Under the pieces are notes generated by a model. It saw only the letters and a list, made by a program, of their open reading frames with translations. It had not been told where the DNA came from and ran no database searches. Below, one piece after another: positions 27,434 through 35,289 of a DNA stretch of 64,000 nt (positions are counted from its first letter, which is position 1; the number at the start of each line of letters is the position of its first letter). The DNA comes from JBPEWY01 sp965224095. GTDB taxonomy: Bacteria; Bacteroidota; Bacteroidia; Flavobacteriales; Flavobacteriaceae. Where the stretch lies: positions 682,001 to 746,000 of the forward strand of contig OZ245039.1 in the NCBI GenBank assembly GCA_965224095.1. The letters run 5' to 3'. The translations under genes and the position numbers were made by a program.

Positions 27434-28048
27434 ATGTATAAATCTTTTCTCAAACGCACGCTGGATTTTATTGCCTCATTGCTAGCATTAATTATACTTT
27501 CACCTGTATGCCTGATTATATCCCTTTTGCTATTCATCGCCAATAGCGGAAAAATATTTTTCTATCAGGAACGGCCGGGAAAAAACGAAAAAATATTCAG
27601 GGTTATAAAGTTTAAAACCATGAACGATAAGAAAGATGCTAACGGAAATCTTCTTAAGGACGGACTAAGATTAACGAAAGTCGGAAAGTTCCTAAGAAAG
27701 ACCTCCCTGGACGAAATTCCACAACTTATCAATGTTCTCTTAGGGCATATGAGCCTTATTGGTCCCCGGCCTTTATTGATAAAATACCTGCCTTATTATA
27801 CCGGGGAAGAAAAACTCAGACATTCGGTACGGCCGGGAATTACAGGATTAGCACAGGTTAACGGAAGAAATTTACTGGCGTGGGACGATCGGTTGGCACT
27901 GGATGTTAAATATGTAAAAACACTTTCGTTTGAACAGGACCTTCATATTCTTTTTAAAACTTTTATAAAGGTACTCCGGCGGGACGGCGTAGCCGTTGTT
28001 CCGGGTGATAAATTAGTAGAACTCAGCGAATTCAGAAAAAATATATGA
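27434..28048 (+). CDS. Phosphoglycosyl transferase, PglC/WcaJ-C-terminal type (copy 1)
   Basis: 204 residues, a minimal monotopic phosphoglycosyl transferase that moves a phospho-sugar from its UDP donor to undecaprenyl phosphate and so starts repeat-unit assembly. The re-entrant N-terminal helix with SPVC, the YQERPGKNEKIF loop, KFKTMNDKKDANGN, the catalytic Asp-Glu dyad SLDEIPQL, and IGPRPLL and HSVRPGITGLAQVNGRN are all present. Closest in architecture to PglC, which uses UDP-diNAcBac. It overlaps the formyltransferase gene by 4 bp. A second copy of the family lies at 30822; they are clearly paralogous but not identical. Confidence 0.94.
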   Translation: MYKSFLKRTLDFIASLLALIILSPVCLIISLLLFIANSGKIFFYQERPGKNEKIFRVIKFKTMNDKKDANGNLLKDGLRLTKVGKFLRKTSLDEIPQLINVLLGHMSLIGPRPLLIKYLPYYTGEEKLRHSVRPGITGLAQVNGRNLLAWDDRLALDVKYVKTLSFEQDLHILFKTFIKVLRRDGVAVVPGDKLVELSEFRKNI

Positions 28049-28827
28049 ACGTAATAGTATTTGGAAATGTACCTTTGGCCACCTGGGTCATTAAGAAAAT
28101 AATGGCTTCTCAAAAAATGCATCTCATAGGGGTGGTTTGCGATCCTTATGAAGCCCATACCTTTGCCAACCACGCCATGGAGGAAACCAGCAGTTACGCT
28201 TTTTGTATTAAAAATAAAATCACAATCCTCGATTTTGAAGAGGCTTATGCCATAGCCATTGAAAAAGCTGTGTTTGGCATCTCTGTGAGGTATAATAAAA
28301 TATTCAAAACTTCTTTTTTTAGTGCCTTTCAACCCGGGATTGTTAACCTACACGGAGGAGAGCTTCCCAGATACCGCGGTGCCAATATCGCTAATTATGC
28401 TATTCTGGAAAATGCAGAACAGGGCGCCGGAAGTATTCATTTCATCGCTGAAGGATTGGACGAGGGTGATATTGTGGAACGGACATTTTTTGATGTTTCT
28501 GAAAATGAAACAGCACATTCTTTTTTTATAAAAACGCTGGGAAGCCTTAAAGAGGCTTTTCTGAGGATGCTTCAAAAAATAGAAAACCAGGGAGAAGCCG
28601 GGATTCTGGGAATTCCCCAGCAACATTTTATCAATAAGGGCGAAACAGCACGGACGTATTATAAAAAAGGAATAGAAAAGCACAGATATATTGATTTTAC
28701 AAAAAAAGAACTCTCCTGGGAAATGATCGATAGAACGGCCAGGGCATTTTATTTTCCGGGGCATCAGGGAGCTTTTTTAAAGAATAACGACCAACTTATT
28801 GAGTTAAAGCCAGTTCTGGATTTATGA
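28045..28827 (+). CDS. Sugar N-formyltransferase-like enzyme (methionyl-tRNA formyltransferase fold)
   Basis: 260 residues. The N10-formyl-THF-dependent transferase core has N101 and H103 in VNLHGGELPRYRGAN and D139 in GLDEGDIVE, the same Asn-His-Asp spacing (38 residues from Asn to Asp) as methionyl-tRNA formyltransferase, so it should be active. The C-terminal part (IDFTKKELSWEMIDRTARAFYFPGHQGAFL) resembles the substrate-side domain of sugar formyltransferases. In polysaccharide loci such enzymes formylate 4-amino sugars (VioF, WbkC, FdtF types). The likely acceptor here is the UDP-4-amino-4,6-dideoxy sugar made by the PglF/PglE pair. It overlaps its neighbours by 4 bp on each side. Confidence 0.85.
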   Translation: MNVIVFGNVPLATWVIKKIMASQKMHLIGVVCDPYEAHTFANHAMEETSSYAFCIKNKITILDFEEAYAIAIEKAVFGISVRYNKIFKTSFFSAFQPGIVNLHGGELPRYRGANIANYAILENAEQGAGSIHFIAEGLDEGDIVERTFFDVSENETAHSFFIKTLGSLKEAFLRMLQKIENQGEAGILGIPQQHFINKGETARTYYKKGIEKHRYIDFTKKELSWEMIDRTARAFYFPGHQGAFLKNNDQLIELKPVLDL

Positions 28828-29720
28828 TTGATACCGTACATGTAAAAATAAATGAGCGTACATTGCCCATCCGGGTGATTAGAGATGACCTGTATCCTTC
28901 TTTAGGAGGAGGTAACAAAGGCAGAAAAATGGATTATATCGGAGCGGAAATAAAATCCGGTAATTTTAATGCCATTGTTACTACGGGAGGTATTCAATCA
29001 AATCACTGTAGAGCCGTAGCAGTTTACGCCGCCAGAATGAACCTGGTATGTGTTCTGGTACTGCACGGAAATGCTTCCGGTTTTGAAAATTTAACGGGTA
29101 ATGCCAAGATTATGCGGGAAAGTGGAGCCAGGCTGGTTTTTTGTAATCCGGATAAGATTGGAAGTGAAATGGATAAAGCCATGAACGATTTACATTCCGG
29201 TGGCTATCGTCCTTTTTACCTTTATGGCGGAGGCCATACACTTACAGGAGGTCAAGCATATATAGATGCATTTAATCAATTTTTTTCGGCTGAAAATGCA
29301 CCTGATTACATTTTTTTGGCTTCCGGAACCGGTTCCACCCAGGGTGGTATTATGGCTGCTGTAGATATGAATAACCTTGCTACAAAAGTGGTGGGGATTT
29401 CTGTTGGAAGAAAAAAAGAACGCGCTGAACAGCTGCTCAATGAATTTTATAATGCACTGTGCCAAAAGAACAATATTTTGCCCAGACAGGAGGCGTTGGT
29501 ATTAGACAATTATTTATGTGGCGGATATGGCAAAGCAAATGATGCAATTATATCTTTAAGTAGCTCTTCCATTGAAAAATACGGCTTTGCCCTGGATGCT
29601 ACATATACCGCGAAAGCGTTTTACGGGATGTTAGATTATTTGAATAAAAATAATATATTTGGTAATATCGTATTTTGGCATACTGGAGGAATATTTAATT
29701 ACATGGTACCCTTAACCTAA
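28824..29720 (+). CDS. PLP enzyme of the ACC deaminase / D-cysteine desulfhydrase family
   Basis: 298 residues of fold-type II PLP enzymes. The PLP lysine is K32 in GGGNKGRK. The phosphate/ring-binding segment GGIQSNHCRAVAVYAA (55-70) and the glycine-rich loop ASGTGSTQGG are intact; YGGGHTLTGGQAY fits the substrate-side loop of the family. Members break down 1-aminocyclopropane-1-carboxylate or D-cysteine, or act on other small amino acids. Its position between a formyltransferase and an ATP-grasp gene, with a 4-bp overlap upstream and 10 bp downstream, suggests that it prepares a small amino or keto acid for attachment to the polymer. The substrate is not predictable. Confidence 0.85.
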   Translation: MIDTVHVKINERTLPIRVIRDDLYPSLGGGNKGRKMDYIGAEIKSGNFNAIVTTGGIQSNHCRAVAVYAARMNLVCVLVLHGNASGFENLTGNAKIMRESGARLVFCNPDKIGSEMDKAMNDLHSGGYRPFYLYGGGHTLTGGQAYIDAFNQFFSAENAPDYIFLASGTGSTQGGIMAAVDMNNLATKVVGISVGRKKERAEQLLNEFYNALCQKNNILPRQEALVLDNYLCGGYGKANDAIISLSSSSIEKYGFALDATYTAKAFYGMLDYLNKNNIFGNIVFWHTGGIFNYMVPLT

Positions 29721-29730
29721 AAACTGAAGA

Positions 29731-30756
29731 ATGAACTTGTTGTTTACATGTGCCGGAAGGCGTAATTATTTAATAAACTATTTTAAAAAGGCTTTGCATA
29801 GTCGGGGTAAAATAGTAGCCATTGACGGGAGCCTCTCTGCCCCTGCACTTGTTGATGCCGATAAGGGTATTAAAGTTCCGGAAATTTACCATCCTTCTTA
29901 TATAGACACCTTAAAAAATATTATTGTTGAAGAAGAAATCCATGCGGTTATTTCACTGAACGACCTGGAGCTGCCAATTTTAGCAGCCCATAAAAATATA
30001 CTTCAAAAAGCAGGTGCTCAAATTTTAGTATCCGGTTCTGATGTTATTGATATTGCTTTTGACAAATGGAAAACATATCAATTTATTAAAGGACTTGGAC
30101 TAAATACTCCTCAAACCTATGTGAATTACGACGAGGCTGTAAAAGCTATCGAAGAAGGAGAATTACTGTTTCCCCTGGTACTAAAACCCAGATGGGGAAG
30201 CGCATCAATAGGAATAGAATTTCCGGAAAACTTTGATGAGTTCTCCCTGTCTTTTAAGTTGCAGAATCTGAAACTCAAGAAAACTATTCTCAATAATGCC
30301 GGTTCAGATCCTACTTATGGAGCTATTATGATTCAGCAGAAACTTTCCGGACAGGAATACGGAATGGATATCGTCAATGACTTTCACGGGAATTATTACG
30401 GTACTTTTGCCCGGAAAAAGCTCTCCATGCGATCCGGGGAAACAGACAAAGCCGTTTCCGTAATACGAAAAGATCTTGAAAGTCTCGGATCTAAAATCGG
30501 TTCAGAACTCGGTCATATTGGAAGTATGGATTGTGACGTGTTTGAGGAAAACGGTGATTTATACCTCCTGGAATTAAATCCGCGTTTCGGCGGAGGGTAT
30601 CCCTTTTCTCACGAATCCGGAGCCAATATTGCTGCTATGTATCTGGAATGGATGAAAGGCGGAAACGATATTGCACGTTTTAATAATTACAGGGATGGAA
30701 TTACGTATTCCAAGTGCGATAGACTTATCGAAATTCCGTCTTCCGTAAAAATATAA
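29731..30756 (+). CDS. ATP-grasp ligase, carbamoyl-phosphate-synthase-like (copy 1)
   Basis: 341 residues. A Rossmann-like N-terminal domain (MNLLFTCAGRRNYLINYF, IHAVISLNDLELPIL) precedes an ATP-grasp domain with PLVLKPRWGSASIGIEF (ATP loop), IMIQQKLSGQEYGMDIV and LLELNPRFGGGYPFSHESG, where the Glu and Asn bind Mg-ATP. ATP-grasp enzymes join a carboxylate to an amine or thiol through an acyl phosphate. In a capsule locus this suggests amide attachment of an amino acid or other acid to an amino sugar or uronic acid. A paralogue is at 33209. The acid and acceptor are unknown. Confidence 0.85.
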   Translation: MNLLFTCAGRRNYLINYFKKALHSRGKIVAIDGSLSAPALVDADKGIKVPEIYHPSYIDTLKNIIVEEEIHAVISLNDLELPILAAHKNILQKAGAQILVSGSDVIDIAFDKWKTYQFIKGLGLNTPQTYVNYDEAVKAIEEGELLFPLVLKPRWGSASIGIEFPENFDEFSLSFKLQNLKLKKTILNNAGSDPTYGAIMIQQKLSGQEYGMDIVNDFHGNYYGTFARKKLSMRSGETDKAVSVIRKDLESLGSKIGSELGHIGSMDCDVFEENGDLYLLELNPRFGGGYPFSHESGANIAAMYLEWMKGGNDIARFNNYRDGITYSKCDRLIEIPSSVKI

Positions 30757-30821
30757 TCAATATATCAGCGTTGAAAGTAATACCCTTTGTATAAGAGGGA
30801 AATACGAATAAAACGCTTTTC

Positions 30822-31424
30822 ATGTATCGCAAATTCATTAAAAGGTTTATAGATTTTACCACGGCACTCATAGTGTTTCTTCTGGTATCACCTATCTTTG
30901 TGTTAATTACGATCATTTTGATGATTTCCAATAATGGAAAACCATTCTTTTTTCAATTACGTCCCGGCAAAAACGAGCAAATTTTTAAAATTGTAAAGTT
31001 TAAGTCGATGAATGACAAAAGAGATCATAACGGAGCCTTATTACCCGATATTGAACGAATGACGATGGTTGGAAATTTCATCAGAAAAACATCACTCGAT
31101 GAACTCCCTCAATTATTAAATGTAATTAAAGGCGATATGAGTATAGTAGGACCAAGGCCGTTATTAGTTTCCTATTTACCACTTTACAATGATTTTCAGA
31201 AACAACGGCATAGGGTAAGACCCGGAATAACGGGATGGGCTCAGGTAAACGGCAGAAATGCCATTTCCTGGGAGGATAAGTTTACCTACGATGTTTGGTA
31301 TGTTAATAATATTAGTTTCCTAACCGATGTGAAAATTATTATTAAAACCATTAAAAAAGTTTTTAATTCTGAAGGGGTTATGGTGAACGATAAGATAACT
31401 ATGGAAAAATTTAAAGGAAGTTAA
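30822..31424 (+). CDS. Phosphoglycosyl transferase, PglC type (copy 2)
   Basis: 200 residues with the same layout as copy 1: an N-terminal re-entrant helix with SPIF, FQLRPGKNEQIF, KFKSMNDKRDHNGALL, the Asp-Glu dyad SLDELPQL, VGPRPLL, HRVRPGITGWAQVNGRN. It precedes a PglD-like acetyltransferase gene by 3 bp, the order found in bacillosamine loci, so of the two copies this is the better candidate for the UDP-diNAcBac-specific enzyme. It begins a second operon segment after a 65-bp gap. Confidence 0.94.
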   Translation: MYRKFIKRFIDFTTALIVFLLVSPIFVLITIILMISNNGKPFFFQLRPGKNEQIFKIVKFKSMNDKRDHNGALLPDIERMTMVGNFIRKTSLDELPQLLNVIKGDMSIVGPRPLLVSYLPLYNDFQKQRHRVRPGITGWAQVNGRNAISWEDKFTYDVWYVNNISFLTDVKIIIKTIKKVFNSEGVMVNDKITMEKFKGS

Positions 31425-31427
31425 TTT

Positions 31428-32048
31428 ATGTATTTATACGGTGCCGGAGGCCATTGTAAGGCTATTATAGATATGGTGATTTCAGATTTGGATCTGACCA
31501 TAACAGGTATATTTGATGATAATAACGTTCATGAAGTACTGGGGCATGCCGTTGTAAAACCTCAAAACCTCACACTTGGTAAAGACGATCAAATGCATAT
31601 ATGCATCGGTGATAATAAAACCAGAAAAGAGGTAGCGGGTAATTTCAAAACAAATTTTCCAACACTAATTCATCCTTCAAGCTTTGTATCTACTTTATCT
31701 GATGTTGGAGATGGAACCGTCGTAATGTCGAATGCCTCTATCAAAGCTGTTACTACCATTGGAAGGCATTGTATTATTAACGCGGGAGCTATTATTGGAC
31801 ACGATGTCACTGTTGAAGATTACGTTCATATCGCACCGAACAGTGCGGTAGCAGGTTTTGTTACCATTGGAGAGGGAGCCCATATTGGTTTGGGAGCATC
31901 TGTTATTCAAAGAGTTACCATTGGTAAATGGGCCATTATTGGGGCAGGTGCTGTTGTTATTCGCGATGTCCCCGATTACGCGGTCGTAGTAGGTAATCCG
32001 GCAAAAATAATTAAGTATAACAACGAGCATATTGATACCACCCCGTAA
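31428..32048 (+). CDS. PglD-like UDP-4-amino-sugar N-acetyltransferase (NeuD/PglD family)
   Basis: 206 residues. A short Rossmann-like N-terminal domain (YLYGAGGHCKAIIDMV, GIFDDN) precedes a left-handed beta-helix (MSNASIKAVTTIG, INAGAIIGHDVTVEDYVHIAPNSAVAGFVTIGEGAHIGLGASVIQ). The His of GHD is the likely general base, as in PglD. It would acetylate the 4-amino group made by PglF and PglE, giving UDP-diNAcBac, which copy 2 of the phosphoglycosyl transferase just upstream could load on undecaprenyl phosphate. The enzymes for the earlier steps are on the other strand at 10275-13381. Confidence 0.9.
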   Translation: MYLYGAGGHCKAIIDMVISDLDLTITGIFDDNNVHEVLGHAVVKPQNLTLGKDDQMHICIGDNKTRKEVAGNFKTNFPTLIHPSSFVSTLSDVGDGTVVMSNASIKAVTTIGRHCIINAGAIIGHDVTVEDYVHIAPNSAVAGFVTIGEGAHIGLGASVIQRVTIGKWAIIGAGAVVIRDVPDYAVVVGNPAKIIKYNNEHIDTTP

Positions 32049-32186
32049 AAAGCTGTTTGTTTGTATTTTTAAAAAAGTGGTTTGATAAGAAATTCATTTA
32101 CCCAAAATATCATTCAGGTTATAGATAATTTTATCTGTTTATCAGTTTTTATATTCATATTAATAGAATAATTAGGATATTAGCTA

Positions 32187-33212
32187 ATGCTTTTAAGCGT
32201 AATTGTACCCGTTTATAATGTCGAAAAATATGTGTCCCGATGCTTAAACAGCCTTCTGGATCAGGACCTGGACAAAAAGGAATACGAGATTCTCGTCGTA
32301 AATGATGGGGCAACGGATAGAAGTCCGGAAATTGTTGAGGGTTTTGTTCGGGAACATGAAAATATTATCATGATTTCGCAACCGAACCAGGGTCTGAGTG
32401 CCGCCAGGAATACGGGAATAGGTAAAGCCACAGGAAAATACATATATTTTGTAGATTCTGACGATTATATTGCGGTCAATACATTAGGATCGCTGTTGCA
32501 TACACTCGAATCGAAGCAACTGGAAGTCATAGGCTTTAGCCATACCCTTGTAGGTCCGGATGAGTTTTTAAAGAATTCCCGCTCCCAATCTCATGAAAAC
32601 AAAACTACCAATGTGGTGAGTGCTCAGGAATATTTGGCCTCTAAACACTATTCCAATAATGTTTGGTGGTATATACTGAACACCAATTTTTTAAGAAAAA
32701 CGAATATGTTATTTGAAGTGGGAAGATTTGTTGAAGATGCTATTTTTACAGCAAATGTAATGGCAGCTGCCAAAAGAATGGTCTATACAGATCTGGATGT
32801 TTACAGGTATGTACAGCGTCCGGGCTCCATTATGCATACAAAAAGTAAAAGCCATACCCATAAACTCGTTCAGGATTATGAAAGAGTTGTTTTTGGTTTG
32901 GAAGAGTTAAAAAATAAGCTGAAGGCCGAAGGCATCTTGCAAACCGGATTTAAAAATAAGCTTATAAACCGGCAGCAGTCTTTTGTGTTTTTTCTTATCG
33001 GAAGACTTATTCGCTCTGAAGTACCGATGAAACCATTATTGCCGGAAACACTTAAAAGAGTCAAAGCAATTAACATGTACCCGATGAATCAATTTTTAAG
33101 TACGGATTACAGCGGGTTACAGTATAAAATATTAACTTTTATTTTTAATCGTGAATATTTAATTTATCCTTTTGCCCGAATTTTCAGATTATTCTATAAA
33201 TTTAAAAAATGA
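32187..33212 (+). CDS. Glycosyltransferase family 2
   Basis: 341 residues with a GT-A fold in the first ~220: LSVIVPVYNVEKYVSRCLNSLL, ILVVNDGATDRSPEI, SQPNQGLSAARNTGI, and the metal-binding DSDDY (DxD-type). The C-terminal ~120 residues are helical with a hydrophobic, basic stretch. It should transfer a sugar during repeat-unit assembly or modification. The donor is unknown. It follows a 138-bp gap and overlaps the second ATP-grasp gene by 4 bp. Confidence 0.92.
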   Translation: MLLSVIVPVYNVEKYVSRCLNSLLDQDLDKKEYEILVVNDGATDRSPEIVEGFVREHENIIMISQPNQGLSAARNTGIGKATGKYIYFVDSDDYIAVNTLGSLLHTLESKQLEVIGFSHTLVGPDEFLKNSRSQSHENKTTNVVSAQEYLASKHYSNNVWWYILNTNFLRKTNMLFEVGRFVEDAIFTANVMAAAKRMVYTDLDVYRYVQRPGSIMHTKSKSHTHKLVQDYERVVFGLEELKNKLKAEGILQTGFKNKLINRQQSFVFFLIGRLIRSEVPMKPLLPETLKRVKAINMYPMNQFLSTDYSGLQYKILTFIFNREYLIYPFARIFRLFYKFKK

Positions 33213-34177
33213 ATATATTAATTACATCGGCTGGAAGAAGAGTTTCTTTAGTTCAGGCTTTTAAGCGGGAGCTGAAGAAAGTTTTTCCCAAAAGTAAGGT
33301 TATGGTAACCGATGCAGCTCCACAATTATCTGCTGCGAGCCAGGCTGCCGATGAATCGTTTATTATACCCAGAGTTAATCATCCGGACTATATAAGTATC
33401 TTAATCGATATTTGTGTTGCCAATAATGTTAAACTCGTTATTCCAACTATTGATCACGAATTACTTTTGTTGGCAAACAACGAGAAAATACTAAACGACC
33501 ATGGAATCTATCCTATTATCTCTTCTGTTAAATTTGTAAAAATATGCAGAGATAAAAGGTTTACACATGAGTTTTTTAATAGCAAAGGTATAGAGGTCGC
33601 TAAAGAATATACAAAGGAAAATTACGAATTCCCTATGTATATAAAGCCATATGACGGAAGCAGGAGCGTTGATAATTATGTGGTTAAAGCACAGGACGAG
33701 TTAAAGAGTTATCATTTTGAAAATGACAAGCTCATGTTTCTGGAATATCTGAACAGGGATTTATATGATGAGTATACCTGCGATTTATATTATGATAAAA
33801 AGGGTATTTTAAAGTGTGCTGTTCCCAGAAAGAGAATTGAAGTAAGAGACGGTGAAGTAAGCAAAGGGCTTACGGTTCACAACGAACTGGTTCCTTTTAT
33901 TAAAAAAAATCTGGCTACCATTGAAGGAGCTAAGGGATGCCTGACCACTCAATTTTTTATGCACAAAAAGAACTACGGCATTAAAGGTATTGAAATAAAT
34001 CCTCGTTTCGGAGGTGGTTTTCCGCTTACCTATGCTGCGGGTGCTAATTATCCTAACTGGATAATTCGGGAGTATTTGCTGGATGAGCAAATTGAGGACG
34101 GATTTAGCTCCTGGGAACCCAATCTTCTTATGTTACGTTACGACGCCGAAATCTTTTTACATGTTTATCAGGGTTAA
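33209..34177 (+). CDS. ATP-grasp ligase (copy 2)
   Basis: 322 residues, related to the protein at 29731: MNILITSAGRRVSLVQAFKREL, VKLVIPTIDHELLLLA, PMYIKPYDGSRSVDNYVV (ATP loop), LMFLEYLNRDLYDEYTCDLY, and GIEINPRFGGGFPLTYAAG with the Mg-binding Glu and Asn. Catalytic residues look intact. It overlaps the GT2 gene by 4 bp and the HAD gene by 17 bp, which suggests translational coupling. Likely role: amide or ester attachment of a small acid to the polysaccharide precursor; this is inferred from fold and context. Confidence 0.84.
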   Translation: MNILITSAGRRVSLVQAFKRELKKVFPKSKVMVTDAAPQLSAASQAADESFIIPRVNHPDYISILIDICVANNVKLVIPTIDHELLLLANNEKILNDHGIYPIISSVKFVKICRDKRFTHEFFNSKGIEVAKEYTKENYEFPMYIKPYDGSRSVDNYVVKAQDELKSYHFENDKLMFLEYLNRDLYDEYTCDLYYDKKGILKCAVPRKRIEVRDGEVSKGLTVHNELVPFIKKNLATIEGAKGCLTTQFFMHKKNYGIKGIEINPRFGGGFPLTYAAGANYPNWIIREYLLDEQIEDGFSSWEPNLLMLRYDAEIFLHVYQG

Positions 34178-34829
34178 TCGCAATACGGTAATTGCCTTTG
34201 ATCTGGATGATACGCTGTATCATGAAATAGACTTCCTTAAGTCGGCTTATAAAGCCATAGCTCAACGTTTACAGGGAGACCAGTGGCAACTTCTGTATGT
34301 GGAAATGTTTTCGCTGTACCGGAATAGGGAAAACGTATTTGATAAGCTAATATCAGAATATGAAATAACTAAAGACGAACTTCTTTCTTTTTACCGAAAT
34401 CATAAGCCGGAAATAAAACCTTTTGAAGGGGTTGTTACCATGCTATCGGAAATTAAAAAACAAGAAGGTCATATTGCCATTATAACGGATGGGCGTGTAG
34501 TAACACAAATGGCCAAGATCGAGGCTTTAGGGTTATCCGATTTTATAAACCATATAGTAATCTCGGAGGCTTTGGGTACCGAAAAACCCAGTGTGCAAAA
34601 CTATCGTACCGTAATGGAAAAATTCAAAGAGGCGTCGGATTTTTATTTTATCGGAGATAATTTCAAAAAAGATTTTATAACACCCAATAAATTAGCATGG
34701 ACCACTCTCGGGCTAATAGATAAGGGGTTAAATATTCACTGTAATGCCCATCGTTTCCTCTCTGAAGAACATAAACCACAGTTTTTATTCGGTTCTTACC
34801 ACGATCTAACCATTGTAGCCGGGAACTAA
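34161..34829 (+). CDS. HAD-superfamily hydrolase
   Basis: 222 residues from the ATG at 34161; an ATG at 34083, deep inside the ATP-grasp gene, is also in frame but adds residues with no family match. HAD motif I is AFDLDDTLYHE, motif II is IITDG, motif III is the Lys in GTEKPS, and motif IV is FIGDNFKKDF; all catalytic positions are present, with a helical cap between I and II. Probably a phosphatase acting on a small phosphorylated precursor for the adjacent ATP-grasp enzyme. It is the last gene of the plus-strand arm; its stop directly abuts the stop of the convergent lipoprotein gene. Confidence 0.87.
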   Translation: MFIRVNRNTVIAFDLDDTLYHEIDFLKSAYKAIAQRLQGDQWQLLYVEMFSLYRNRENVFDKLISEYEITKDELLSFYRNHKPEIKPFEGVVTMLSEIKKQEGHIAIITDGRVVTQMAKIEALGLSDFINHIVISEALGTEKPSVQNYRTVMEKFKEASDFYFIGDNFKKDFITPNKLAWTTLGLIDKGLNIHCNAHRFLSEEHKPQFLFGSYHDLTIVAGN

Positions 34830-35288
34830 CTACGCGGCTTTTTTAAACACGATTTTTTTATCGGTTTTTTTCATTTTAATTACCGTAAAGGGATGTGTAA
34901 TAACCTGAGGAACAATCTCCTGGTCTTCCGGTGCTTTTTCCTTTACCGTTATTATTAATGAATCGTCATTCTCGTATATCGATTCGATTCCCACACTATA
35001 TCCGCCGGTGTTTTTTCTTCCCATACAAAATATCACAATCATAGAGTTATGATAATCAACTTTTGGAATGGCTAATCCCGGCTTTCGTGTACGGTTCACA
35101 TAATTATAAAATTCTTTAACCGCCGAGGGTTCTTTTGCCACAATAATTTTAGGAAGGTCCGGCCCTCCATGAGCACTCTCAATTACAGTGGTCAATGGAT
35201 AGTTTTGTACCGATTGGCTTATTGCCGTATCCTTAACACCTCCGCACGACAGTAATAAAATAACCAAATATTGAAAGCTCCATTTCAT
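34830..35288 (-). CDS. Lipoprotein with PrcB-like C-terminal domain
   Basis: 152 residues from the ATG at 35288, one base after the bshA stop. MKWSFQYLVILLLSCGG is a lipoprotein signal with lipobox LLLSC, so it is probably anchored in a membrane facing the periplasm. The remainder (IIVAKEPSAVKEFYNYVN, VDYHNSMIVIFCMGRKNTGGYSVGIESIYE, VITHPFTVIKMKK) fits the PrcB C-terminal domain found in protease-complex subunits and in many small Bacteroidota lipoproteins. A longer reading from 35354 would overlap bshA and lacks a signal. Function unknown. Confidence 0.8.
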   Translation of the reverse strand: MKWSFQYLVILLLSCGGVKDTAISQSVQNYPLTTVIESAHGGPDLPKIIVAKEPSAVKEFYNYVNRTRKPGLAIPKVDYHNSMIVIFCMGRKNTGGYSVGIESIYENDDSLIITVKEKAPEDQEIVPQVITHPFTVIKMKKTDKKIVFKKAA

Positions 35289-35289
35289 A

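Noticed and set aside
27943..28332. 129-codon minus-strand frame across the transferase/formyltransferase junction
   Set aside because: Antisense to two clear genes and no recognisable domain.
30757..30821. Promoter-like TACCCTTTG in front of the second phosphoglycosyl transferase gene
   Set aside because: The spacing inside the box is one base too long for TAnnTTTG, so I did not call it.
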